This document shows positions 13,194 to 20,606 of a stretch of 34,788 bases of DNA, one piece after another. Below the pieces are notes generated by a model that searched no databases, was not told where the DNA came from, and worked only from the letters and a program-made list of their open reading frames with translations. Source of the DNA: a virus; the IMG/VR virus record IMGVR_UViG_3300049596_000303, positions 1-34,788 of that record. One strand, written 5' to 3'. The position numbers were made by a program, and so were the translations under genes. Position 1 is the first letter of the stretch; each line of letters starts with the position of its first letter.

Positions 13194-14636
13194 ATGGGCA
13201 TACTACAAAAGTTTTTTAAGGCTGATATCGAGAAGGCAGCGGCAAGTCAATTAATGGCATTGATGCCAGGAATGCAAAGAGATGTAACGGCTAACCTCTA
13301 CAATCAAAACGTTTTCGGATGGATAGGCAATAATCAGGTTGTATTGGATTTTGAGGATAAAGCTAAATTTGTAGATCAGGGGTTCCAAAAGAATGCGGAT
13401 GTATATACTTGTATTGATATAATTAGTAAAAAAGTAGCTGAGTGCGCGTATGCCTTGTATGAGATAAAAGAGGGCGTAACTAAAAAGGATTTAAAGATTT
13501 ATGAGAATATGTCTATGGCTGAGGGTGCATCAGCTAAGATGAGAACTTTGCAATTAAAAGAGCAGATGTTTAATCAGGTAGAAAGCAATCCAATTCTTGA
13601 CTTATTATCTAAACCAAACCCATTGCAGACTTATGAGGAGTGGATGACTGATTTAGCAGGGTTTTACCTTTGCACTGGCGATGGTTACATATTTGGGAAT
13701 GGTAAGGATGAGGCAATGACTGAAAAGCAGATTTGGTCACAGTTGTATTGCCTACCAAGTCAGTTTGTTGAGATTATCTCAGGTGGTATGTTTGAGCCAA
13801 TTAAAGGTTATGGCTTAACTTCTATTTATATTGATGAGATACCATTGCCGGCCAGTCAGGTTGCGCATTTTAAATCATTTAATCCGGACTTTACGCTAAC
13901 AGGTGCTCAGCTATACGGCCAGTCACCAATTAAGGCTATTTACAGAAACGTATTAAAAGAGAATGAAGGAGATAATGAGTTATTAAAGCAAATCCGTAAC
14001 GGTGGCGCTATGGGTTTTATATCTCCGGATGGTAATGGCGCTGCCTTGACTAAAGATCAAATGAACTTATTGAAGGAAAAGATAGTTGATGCTAAACGTG
14101 GTGAGAGCTTAATGGATCGTATATTTCCAAGTTCAGGGCCTCTTAAATGGACTCAGATTGGATTACCTTCAACTGATTTACAATTAATTGAAAGCCTAAA
14201 TATAGATACTAAAAAGATATATACTGCCTTTCACGTTCCTATTCAATTCTCAGGTAGTGAGTCGGCATCTACGGATAATAACATGGGTTGGGCCTCTAAG
14301 CAGTTAATTTATAACGCTACGGCTCCATTATCTCGCAAGATTAGAGATGCAATAAATAAATTTGTTTGTGAGCCATACGCTAAGGCATACGGAAAGAAAT
14401 ATTACTTTGATTTTGATTTTAGCAGTTATCCTGAGATGCAGGAGGATATGCAAAAGCTGACTGAGTGGCTAGCAAATTCATATTGGATTACTCCGGATGA
14501 GAAAAGGATTGCTCAGGGGTATGATAAAATAAGCACGCCGGAAATGGAGAAAGTTTATGTACCGGCTAACCTGGTTCCAATTGAGGATTTAAGTTTAGAT
14601 CAGGCATATAACAATGCAACCATAAATGGCAAGTAG
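13194..14636 (+). CDS. Portal protein, HK97/SPP1-like (480 aa)
   Basis: The protein has the features of phage portal proteins: the segment NADVYTCIDIISKKVAEC near the N-terminus, NPLQTYEEWM in the middle, and the later STDNNMGWASKQLIYNATAPL followed by a helical crown. It forms the dodecameric ring through which DNA passes and docks the terminase. I start at the ATG at 13194, two bases after the terminase stop. An ATG at 13185 in the same frame would add three residues. It overlaps the MuF-like gene by 11 nt. Its place between terminase and MuF protein is the canonical order. Confidence 0.85.
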   Translation: MGILQKFFKADIEKAAASQLMALMPGMQRDVTANLYNQNVFGWIGNNQVVLDFEDKAKFVDQGFQKNADVYTCIDIISKKVAECAYALYEIKEGVTKKDLKIYENMSMAEGASAKMRTLQLKEQMFNQVESNPILDLLSKPNPLQTYEEWMTDLAGFYLCTGDGYIFGNGKDEAMTEKQIWSQLYCLPSQFVEIISGGMFEPIKGYGLTSIYIDEIPLPASQVAHFKSFNPDFTLTGAQLYGQSPIKAIYRNVLKENEGDNELLKQIRNGGAMGFISPDGNGAALTKDQMNLLKEKIVDAKRGESLMDRIFPSSGPLKWTQIGLPSTDLQLIESLNIDTKKIYTAFHVPIQFSGSESASTDNNMGWASKQLIYNATAPLSRKIRDAINKFVCEPYAKAYGKKYYFDFDFSSYPEMQEDMQKLTEWLANSYWITPDEKRIAQGYDKISTPEMEKVYVPANLVPIEDLSLDQAYNNATINGK

Positions 14637-15453
14637 TGTAAAATATCATAAAACTTATTTGAGGCTTCATAAAGAGTATGAGGAGTATGCCTATCCTATT
14701 ATAAAAAAAGCATTAGATGAGCAGATAGCTGCCATTACTAATTTCACGAATGAGAATAATTTTGATGATTTGCAGATATACATTCAATTTTTGGTAGATC
14801 AGAAACCATTATACACCGCATTAGAGCGCATATATGGCAGGGTTGGTGTATCAGCTGCAACATTCTCATACGATTGGATTAGAAACTCAGTACCTAAAAC
14901 AAAGAAAGATTTTATAATTGACTTTTTTAATCCTCAATGGTATATTGAGATGGTTGAGTATTTTAGATTAATTGGAGGTAATAAAGTAACAGGAATTGAT
15001 GAGACAACTATTGACAAAATTAAAAACGTATTGGCTAATATATTGGGCCAAAATTTAAGCCGTAGAGATCAGGCAAAGTTATTTGAGCAAACATTAAACG
15101 ATCCGGCATTTAATCGTGCCAGGTCTTTAGTAATTGCCAGGACCGAGTCCACAACCGCTGCAAATCATGGGATTAATTTAGGGGCTGAAAGTTCGGATTA
15201 TGAGGTTGCAAAGTTTTGGATCAATACAAAAGATAAACGTACAAGGCGATCACATTTATTAATGACAAAGGAACCGATTGCAATTAATCAGCCTTTTATA
15301 GTTGGTGGTGTTCCAATGTTGTATCCAGGCGATCCATCAGCTCCAGCTAAAGAAGTTGTAAATTGCAGATGTGTAATGGCAACTGAGGCAATATTAGATA
15401 GCGATGGATTACCGATATTAAAGCCTAGAACACCGCCGTATTTGAAGGGATAA
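14626..15453 (+). CDS. Head morphogenesis protein, MuF/gp7-like (275 aa)
   Basis: The C-terminal 110 residues carry the Phage_Mu_F pattern: ARTESTTAANHGINLGAE, then FWINTKDKRTRRSH, and a conserved ending VVNCRCVM. Proteins of this group are minor head components packaged in few copies and help assemble or stabilise the portal vertex. The N-terminal half is helical and variable. No extra toxin domain is fused to the C-terminus, unlike in some MuF proteins. The gene overlaps the portal gene by 11 nt. Confidence 0.8.
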   Translation: MASSVKYHKTYLRLHKEYEEYAYPIIKKALDEQIAAITNFTNENNFDDLQIYIQFLVDQKPLYTALERIYGRVGVSAATFSYDWIRNSVPKTKKDFIIDFFNPQWYIEMVEYFRLIGGNKVTGIDETTIDKIKNVLANILGQNLSRRDQAKLFEQTLNDPAFNRARSLVIARTESTTAANHGINLGAESSDYEVAKFWINTKDKRTRRSHLLMTKEPIAINQPFIVGGVPMLYPGDPSAPAKEVVNCRCVMATEAILDSDGLPILKPRTPPYLKG

Positions 15454-15481
15454 TTTGATATTTAAAAAATTAATATATTTG
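15454..15481 (+). promoter_or_regulatory. Possible promoter before the prohead protease
   Basis: TATATTTG at 15474-15481 matches the downstream box, and a TTTG is present at 15454-15457. The spacing is 16 nt, shorter than the 20 seen elsewhere, so the match is weak. It lies just before the ATG at 15489. Confidence 0.35.
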
Positions 15482-15488
15482 TAAGGAC

Positions 15489-16196
15489 ATGAAAGGATTA
15501 TTGGAATATAAAAACTTTACGGCTGAGATTAAGGACATAGATGCAAAATCTATGACTGTTACCGGTTACTGGTCAAAATTCGGCAATGTTGATTATGATG
15601 AGGATATTATAGCATCCGGCGCAGCAAACAAAACGATTGCAGAGCGTGGCCCTATGGGGTCAAATGAGATATTCTTTTTAAATCAGCATAACTGGGCGCA
15701 ACCACATGGAAAGCCAACAGTATTGGAAGCTCAGGAAAAAGGTATTTACTTTGAGTCTAAAATAGCGCCGACATCATACGGCAAAGATGCTTTAGTATTA
15801 TACGCTGAGGGCATTGTAGTTCAGCATTCAATTGGATTTAGTACTGTAAAGGCTGATTACGATCAAAAGACAGGCATCCGTACAATCAAAGAAATTAAGT
15901 TATACGAGGGGTCAAATGTTACATTAGGAGCTAATCCCGAAACTCCGTTTACAGGGTTTAAATCTTTAACGATGGCTGAGATTAACGATCAAATCAGTAA
16001 AATGATTAAACTATTGAAAGATGGAAGTTTAACAGATGAGGGTTTTGGTAGGTTGGAGATAGCATTAAAGCAATTCCAATTAGAGGCGTTCACTTTAGGA
16101 AAAAATTCACTATTAACTGAGGAGCCGGCAAAGGTCACTCCGGAGGCTGATGAGCCGAATATATTAACAGAATTAATAAAACATTTACAAAGATAA
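15489..16196 (+). CDS. Prohead serine protease, HK97 (S78) family (235 aa)
   Basis: Catalytic residues are visible in family context: H67 in NQHNWA, S114 in QHSIGFST and E140 in LYEGSNVT, matching the His-Ser-Glu arrangement of S78 proteases. The enzyme matures the prohead by removing the capsid scaffold-like domain. The N-terminal GYWSKFGNVDYDEDI is also typical. The C-terminal 60 residues are helical and acidic and may act as a targeting or scaffold part. The gene is directly upstream of the capsid gene with 2 nt between. Confidence 0.85.
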   Translation: MKGLLEYKNFTAEIKDIDAKSMTVTGYWSKFGNVDYDEDIIASGAANKTIAERGPMGSNEIFFLNQHNWAQPHGKPTVLEAQEKGIYFESKIAPTSYGKDALVLYAEGIVVQHSIGFSTVKADYDQKTGIRTIKEIKLYEGSNVTLGANPETPFTGFKSLTMAEINDQISKMIKLLKDGSLTDEGFGRLEIALKQFQLEAFTLGKNSLLTEEPAKVTPEADEPNILTELIKHLQR

Positions 16197-16198
16197 AA

Positions 16199-17401
16199 AT
16201 GGAAAATTTAGAACAAAAGGCTCAGGATTTGCTAAATGCAAACAAGGCGCAAACATTAGATGAGGCGAAGGCTATCATCACAAACGCAATCAGCGAAGCT
16301 ACAAAGGCAGTTGATGCAAAGTTAGAGGATGCGGTTAAGTCTGCAAATGTTCGTATTGATGAGATGGACAAGGCATTGACTGAGGCTAAATCTGAAAACA
16401 ACAGAATTAAAATGGAAGCTAAAGCATCTGCTCCGGTATCTTTCAATCAGGCTTTTCAAAATGCTATGGATGAGAACTCTGATAATTTAGAGAAGTTCCG
16501 CAGAAAAGAAATCAAGCAATTTGCAATGGAGTTAAAGACAGTTGGCGATATGTCATTGTCAAACATTACTGACCTTTCAGCTGCAAACGTTCAGATGCTA
16601 CCTGGTATCCTTCCAGCTGCTCCACGTAAATTACACGTTCGCGCGTTATTGCCAACTGGAGTTATGTCTACATCTGCTATCCATTACTTACAGGAAACTG
16701 GTAGTGAGGGTTCTGCAGCTGCATGGTTGGATAATTCAGGTTCTAAGGCTCAAATTGATTTTGATTTAACTGAGCAGGTTGCTCCATCTGAATTTATCGC
16801 TGGTTACCTTCGCATTACTCGCAAGGCATTGGATGATATTTCAGCAATGAGATCATACCTTCAATCACGCTTGTTAGAGTCTTATTTAGATGCTGAGGAT
16901 AATCAATTACTTAACGGAAATGGAACTTCTCCAAATCTAGGTGGTTTGATCACAAACGCTGAGGCTTATACAGGATTTAGAACTATCCAAGTTGAGAAGT
17001 TGATTGATTCAATCGCTCAAATCGAAAGCAATAATCACTCTGCAAATGGTATCTTGTTAAGTCCTGAGCAGTATTATGCTTTGCTACTTACTAAAGGAAC
17101 TACAAACGATTACACATTGCCAGGATTAGGGGTTGTAAATTCAATCAATGGTCAAATGTTTATTTCTGGTATTCCGGTATTCAAATCAACTGCAATGGCT
17201 GATGATAAATATCTAGTTGGAGATTGGGCGAAAGGTGCGCAGCTATTTGTTAGAGAAAATCCAATTGTGAGATTCTTTGAAGAGGATGGTACAAACGTTA
17301 GAGAGAACAAAATTACAGTACGTGTTGAGGGTAGAGTTGCATTGCCAATCTACTATACTGATGCTTTTGTAACTGGTTCTATGAATGCAAATCCAAGTTA
17401 A
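16199..17401 (+). CDS. Major capsid protein, HK97 fold (400 aa)
   Basis: Residues 1-100 form a charged coiled-coil (delta-like) domain likely cut by the protease next door. The body from about residue 130 has typical HK97-type segments: LPGILPAAPRKLHVRALLP, then EQVAPSEFIAGYLRITRKAL, and a late VEGRVALPIYYTDAFVTG. The length fits the family. Codon use differs from neighbours, with more ATC, CTT and CGT/CGC, as expected for a very highly translated gene. A strong terminator follows at 17438-17465. Cross-linking residues cannot be judged by eye. Confidence 0.9.
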   Translation: MENLEQKAQDLLNANKAQTLDEAKAIITNAISEATKAVDAKLEDAVKSANVRIDEMDKALTEAKSENNRIKMEAKASAPVSFNQAFQNAMDENSDNLEKFRRKEIKQFAMELKTVGDMSLSNITDLSAANVQMLPGILPAAPRKLHVRALLPTGVMSTSAIHYLQETGSEGSAAAWLDNSGSKAQIDFDLTEQVAPSEFIAGYLRITRKALDDISAMRSYLQSRLLESYLDAEDNQLLNGNGTSPNLGGLITNAEAYTGFRTIQVEKLIDSIAQIESNNHSANGILLSPEQYYALLLTKGTTNDYTLPGLGVVNSINGQMFISGIPVFKSTAMADDKYLVGDWAKGAQLFVRENPIVRFFEEDGTNVRENKITVRVEGRVALPIYYTDAFVTGSMNANPS

Positions 17402-17437
17402 GACTATTTTGGTTAATAGGTTATAAGGTGGAAAAAG

Positions 17438-17465
17438 CCTGTCAAGAAATTGGCAGGTTTTTTTT
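17438..17465 (+). terminator. Strong intrinsic terminator after the capsid gene
   Basis: CCTGTCAA pairs with TTGGCAGG (8 bp, one G-T wobble) around a GAAA tetraloop, followed by eight T. It closes the head transcript immediately before a new promoter. Confidence 0.85.
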
Positions 17466-17466
17466 A

Positions 17467-17498
17467 TTTGTATATGTTATAAAAATAATTTACTTTTG
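17467..17498 (+). promoter_or_regulatory. Promoter of the tRNA-linked cassette
   Basis: TTTG at 17467-17470, 20 nt, and TACTTTTG at 17491-17498 fit the consensus perfectly. The predicted start near 17505 falls on the first base of the duplicated tRNA 5' end (AGTCAGG), as if this promoter had first belonged to a leaderless tRNA gene. Confidence 0.7.
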
Positions 17499-17501
17499 TG
17501 G

Positions 17502-17521
17502 TATAGTCAGGTGGCGAAATT
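17502..17521 (+). repeat. 20-nt exact duplicate of the tRNA 5' end (upstream copy)
   Basis: TATAGTCAGGTGGCGAAATT is repeated exactly at 17819-17838, where it forms the 5' acceptor strand and start of the D arm of the tRNA-like gene. The two copies are 317 nt apart and flank the 83-aa gene. Here it is followed by unrelated sequence, so this copy is a truncated tRNA start. Confidence 0.9.
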
Positions 17522-17549
17522 AAAACTAATCACTTTTTATTTAAAACAA

Positions 17550-17801
17550 ATGGAACTAGAAACAGAAAACTTAAATAAAACGCAAAACAAGCCATTACTT
17601 ACAGGCGATGTTAATAAAAATGCTTTTCTACCAAACGAACAGGTAGTATTATATTTTCAATTTGATGATAATGAACCAATAGAGAGTGTAAAATGCAATG
17701 GTAAAGAATTTACATTGAAAATGCTACCTGGAAAAGGTGGATTTGTAGAATTTACAGATGGCAAAAATAAGTTTAGGATGTTTGTTAGGCAATGCTACTA
17801 A
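17550..17801 (+). CDS. Cassette protein between tRNA repeats (83 aa), unknown
   Basis: I start at the ATG at 17550; a TTG at 17496 would place the start in the promoter and translate the tRNA fragment. The protein has a polar N-terminus, then a strand-rich body (EQVVLYFQFDDNEP, VKCNGKEFTLKML, VEFTDGKNKFRMFVRQCY) that suggests a small beta-barrel or sandwich. No family is recognised. It is transcribed from the adjacent promoter and lies between exact copies of a tRNA 5' end, as expected of an inserted cargo gene. A defence or counter-defence role is a natural thought but unproven. Confidence 0.6.
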   Translation: MELETENLNKTQNKPLLTGDVNKNAFLPNEQVVLYFQFDDNEPIESVKCNGKEFTLKMLPGKGGFVEFTDGKNKFRMFVRQCY

Positions 17802-17821
17802 TTAATCCTTAAGCGAAATAT

Positions 17822-17944
17822 AGTCAGGTGGCGAAATTGGTAGACGCTAAAGGTAATGGGTTCACATCCCTAAGATGAGTAAGTGTAATTACTACCTTTT
17901 GCTCTTTTATGGAGTACTTACAGGTTCAAATCCTGTCCTGACTA
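17822..17944 (+). tRNA. tRNA-like gene with leucine-type D arm and an expanded anticodon region
   Basis: AGTCAGG (17822-17828) pairs with CCTGACT (17937-17943) as a 7-bp acceptor stem, followed by A. GTGGCGAAATTGGTAGACGC (17827-17846) is the D arm of tRNA-Leu. The T arm is ACAGG/CCTGT with loop TTCAAAT. A class II variable arm (TGCTC / GAGTA) is present. AAAGG/CCTTT could be the anticodon stem, but its loop would be 41 nt instead of 7 and shows no U33 at the right place, so no anticodon can be assigned. It is about 123 nt against the usual 85-90. Confidence 0.65.
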
Positions 17945-17958
17945 CTTAATTTTAAATT

Positions 17959-18135
17959 ATGTTTAAAGCAATTTTTACAGGCCAACAGGGTTTATACAAG
18001 CATAAAGAGTATGAGATTCGTATTGGCGTTATAAATGGCTGGATTCATGTCCGTAGAAAGTGCGGAGCTGGCAGAGTTAATTATCCTTCAATATTAGACT
18101 TCCTGAGAGATTGGGATCAAATCCGTAAAGTATGA
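17959..18135 (+). CDS. Small basic protein (58 aa), unknown
   Basis: An ATG-started frame of 58 codons overlaps the first glycosyltransferase gene by 4 nt (ATGA), which supports it. The sequence begins with strands around a charged turn (FKAIFTGQQGLYKHKEYEI, then IGVINGWIHVRRK) and ends with a helix (SILDFLRDWDQIRKV). This looks like a small SH3-like barrel. No function can be assigned. Confidence 0.6.
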   Translation: MFKAIFTGQQGLYKHKEYEIRIGVINGWIHVRRKCGAGRVNYPSILDFLRDWDQIRKV

Positions 18136-19043
18136 GAATATTTCATTTAGGTTTATGTGTTGGGCCTCCGCCGTTTGATTCGATGCGCAAAGCCTTTTTA
18201 GCTAATTGTACTGATTACATAGAGCTGAGTACAGGCGAAAAGGATGTAAATCAAAAGGCTATTAATATGGCAAAGGCATTTAAACCGGATATCATATTTA
18301 TGCAAATCCAGGCGCAAAACATAATCCATATTGAAACAGTAAAGGAGTTGAAAAAAACAGGCGCTTTTATTATTAATTGGAATGGGGATATTAGAGAAAG
18401 GACTCCGCAGTGGATGATTGATATGGCTCCTTATATTGATAGGACTTTATTTAGTAATTTGAGAGATGCTAAAAACGTGATTAATGGAGGCTATTTAGAG
18501 ATAGGTTATGATCCGGAAATTTATAAGCCGGAAGGAGATAGTTTTAATTTACCTGAGATTGGTTTTTTTGGCAATAATTACGGCTCCGCTAAATTTCCAT
18601 TATCTAGGATGAGGATTCAAATGAATAATTTATTACTAAAGCATTTTAGAGGTCGGTACGGAGTTTATGGGAATAATTGGATAAATAGCGCAGGTAACTT
18701 TAATAGCAGTCAAGCTGAGGAGGCTAAGGCATACAGGGGCATTAAGATAGGGATTAATTTAAGCCATTTTGATGAGCCTAAATATTCAAGTGATCGGATT
18801 TATAGGATAATGGGATCAGGGTGTTTATGCCTAGCTAGGGAGTACGCTGAGATGCCGTTTATAGATGGAGAGCATTTAAGGACTTGGCAAACATTTAGAG
18901 AGTTAATTGAATTGATTAATTACTATTTAGAGCATGAGGATGAGCGTAAAGAATTAGCGTTAAAAGGTCAGCAATTTGTTAGAGAAAATTATACATTTGA
19001 CAAAATGGTTAAAAACATAATAAAGGAATATGAGCAAATATAA
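18132..19043 (+). CDS. Glycosyltransferase, CgeB/GT1-like (303 aa)
   Basis: The C-terminal half carries the GT-B signature region: SSDRIYRIMGSGCLCLAREY, then a conserved turn and helix (ERKELALKGQQFVRENYTFDKMV) typical of CgeB-like and Glyco_trans_1_2 proteins. The N-terminus MRIFHLGLCVGPPPF is a Rossmann-like first strand. The family transfers sugars from nucleotide-sugar donors. The gene is coupled to its neighbours by 4-nt and 14-nt overlaps and opens a block of five such enzymes. Acceptor unknown: capsid or tail protein, host surface, or phage DNA are all possible. Confidence 0.75.
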   Translation: MRIFHLGLCVGPPPFDSMRKAFLANCTDYIELSTGEKDVNQKAINMAKAFKPDIIFMQIQAQNIIHIETVKELKKTGAFIINWNGDIRERTPQWMIDMAPYIDRTLFSNLRDAKNVINGGYLEIGYDPEIYKPEGDSFNLPEIGFFGNNYGSAKFPLSRMRIQMNNLLLKHFRGRYGVYGNNWINSAGNFNSSQAEEAKAYRGIKIGINLSHFDEPKYSSDRIYRIMGSGCLCLAREYAEMPFIDGEHLRTWQTFRELIELINYYLEHEDERKELALKGQQFVRENYTFDKMVKNIIKEYEQI

Positions 19044-19779
19044 AGTACTAGGATTTATGACTATCCACTACGCTGGGGATTATTTAAAAGAGTCGATTTT
19101 GTCAGTTGTAGATAATGTAGATAAAATGGTAATAGCTTACAGTAAGCAACCTTCTCAGGGTCATGGAACTAATTTACAATGTCCGGATAGTGAGGAGTAC
19201 ATTTATGATATTTGCAAAGAGGTATTAGGGGATAAAATGATTTGGGATAGGGCGGAGAGATACGGCGCCGAGAATGAACATAGAAATGTAAAGTATAAAT
19301 ACTCAGCTGGATATGATTTGGTCCTAACAGTTGATTCAGATGAGGTTTATAAATCTGATGAGCTAGAGGATAGTTATGAGTATGCCTTTACTAATGAAGA
19401 GCGATTTTATGGCATTGATGGGTTTATAAATTTTTGGAGGTCTTTCAATCATGTTTGCTTAGATGGGTTTAGACCTATAAGATTGGAAAATTTGCATAGG
19501 CAGAACAATAAGCAAAACCTAAATTTAAAACAAACCATTTATCATTTTAGTACATGCCAGCCTGAGCCAATCATGAGGTATAAATATTTGGTGTTTGGTC
19601 ATGCTAATGAAATTAAAAAAAATTGGCTAGATGATACGTTTTACGGATGGACTCCTGAGAACGATATTAAAGACCTACATTGCGTTTCTTACAATTTATG
19701 GAATACTATACCATTTGATAAAAACGAATTGCCTGAGAGCCTTAAAATGCATCAAAACTTTAATAAGGATTTAGTATGA
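19030..19779 (+). CDS. Glycosyltransferase, GT2-like GT-A fold (249 aa)
   Basis: The N-terminus GFMTIHYAGDYLKESILSV is the first strand-helix unit of a GT-A fold. D102-S-D104 in LTVDSDEVY is the metal-binding DxD motif. WRSFNH and the later FGHANEIKK are consistent with an acceptor loop. The overlap with the previous gene is 14 nt and with the next 4 nt. The enzyme probably acts in the same pathway as its neighbours. No transmembrane anchor is seen, so it is cytosolic and more likely to modify phage components than to work in the envelope. Confidence 0.7.
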   Translation: MSKYKVLGFMTIHYAGDYLKESILSVVDNVDKMVIAYSKQPSQGHGTNLQCPDSEEYIYDICKEVLGDKMIWDRAERYGAENEHRNVKYKYSAGYDLVLTVDSDEVYKSDELEDSYEYAFTNEERFYGIDGFINFWRSFNHVCLDGFRPIRLENLHRQNNKQNLNLKQTIYHFSTCQPEPIMRYKYLVFGHANEIKKNWLDDTFYGWTPENDIKDLHCVSYNLWNTIPFDKNELPESLKMHQNFNKDLV

Positions 19780-19940
19780 CAGATATGGATTACGCAAAAG
19801 AGATTAGAAAGCAATTAAACATATTAAACGAATTGATAAAAGAGGCTGAGGATAGCGGATTAGATATTACAATTTGGCAATATGGCAAGGGCGGAGATCA
19901 TGAGTTAAATGTAAAGATTACCAAAACTGTTGAGCTATGA
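19776..19940 (+). CDS. Small protein in the glycosyltransferase block (54 aa)
   Basis: This frame of 54 codons overlaps both flanking glycosyltransferase genes by 4 nt, which strongly supports coding. The product has an amphipathic helix (YAKEIRKQLNILNELIKEAED) then two strands (LDITIWQYG, HELNVKITKTVEL). It is too small for an enzyme. It may be a partner or adaptor for the neighbours; no family is recognised. Confidence 0.6.
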   Translation: MTDMDYAKEIRKQLNILNELIKEAEDSGLDITIWQYGKGGDHELNVKITKTVEL

Positions 19941-20512
19941 GATATGCCGCTATAATTGTTGATGATCGGGTTGAGATAGCTAACAAGGCCATTGATGAGC
20001 ATGAGAAGTATTTGCCAAAGGATTGGGAAATTATTCATATTCAGCCTCCGTATGAGGGTGGTATTTATTCCCTAAGATCGCCGTTAAGCTATAACAATGT
20101 GTTAACTAATCCATCATTTTGGAGGGGTTGCATTTATGATAGGGTTTTAATATTTCAGCATGACTCAGGCTTATTAAAGTCAGGGATTGAGGAATTTTTA
20201 AAATGGAATTATATTGGTGCATGGATTGAAAAAATACCTGGTTGCATGAATGGAGGGTTAAGCATTAGAAATCCAAAATTAATGTATGATATTTGCGTAA
20301 ATACACCTTACAGGGGTATGCAATTAGATGGGAATGAGGATATATACTTTTGTAATGAGATGCGTAAATTGGGGATTGAGTTGCCCAATAGGGAAACATG
20401 TAATAAATTTAGCGTAGAAACTGAATTTGAGTTTGGCTCATTAGGCTATCATGCAATTAGCAAGTATCATAAACAATATAAAAAAATATTAAAACAATAT
20501 GAAAATAGTTAG
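19937..20512 (+). CDS. DUF5672-like glycosyltransferase (191 aa)
   Basis: The motif set is that of DUF5672: RVLIFQHDSGLL at about 69-80 (D76 in the DxD position), YIGAWIE at 92-98, GCMNGGLSIRNPKLM at 102-116, EDIYFCNEM at 134-142, and a later FSVETEF with GYHAISKY at the end. The domain has a GT-A fold with presumed sugar-transfer activity. It starts inside the upstream stop (ATGA) and overlaps the small membrane gene by 14 nt. The activity of this family has rarely been shown by experiment, so substrate and acceptor are open. Confidence 0.75.
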   Translation: MRYAAIIVDDRVEIANKAIDEHEKYLPKDWEIIHIQPPYEGGIYSLRSPLSYNNVLTNPSFWRGCIYDRVLIFQHDSGLLKSGIEEFLKWNYIGAWIEKIPGCMNGGLSIRNPKLMYDICVNTPYRGMQLDGNEDIYFCNEMRKLGIELPNRETCNKFSVETEFEFGSLGYHAISKYHKQYKKILKQYENS

Positions 20513-20606
20513 GTTTTTATTTAATTTAATTGGTTGGTCAATATGTTTATTGGCTTTCAGCTTTTTAGTTTTAGCGGTTTTAGCATTGATTAAATATTTA
20601 TGGTAA
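20499..20606 (+). CDS. Very small membrane protein (35 aa)
   Basis: The frame overlaps the genes on both sides by 14 nt and 7 nt. Residues about 6-32 are hydrophobic (FLFNLIGWSICLLAFSFLVL and on), with a basic start (MKIVR). A single-pass membrane peptide among glycosyltransferases could anchor them to the inner membrane, but this is only a possibility. Coding status rests on packing. Confidence 0.45.
   Translation: MKIVRFLFNLIGWSICLLAFSFLVLAVLALIKYLW

Noticed and set aside
16542-16769. Second + strand frame inside the capsid gene
   Set aside because: It lies wholly within the capsid gene in another frame; the translation is leucine- and cysteine-rich noise.
17496-17801. TTG start giving a 101-aa cassette protein
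   Set aside because: This would translate the promoter and the 20-nt tRNA fragment. The ATG at 17550 is in frame and follows an A-rich leader like other genes here.
17822-17944. tRNA with a canonical intron at position 37/38
   Set aside because: Removing any 34-nt segment leaves no U33 with a leucine anticodon and purine 37; bacteria also lack the splicing enzyme for so short an intron.
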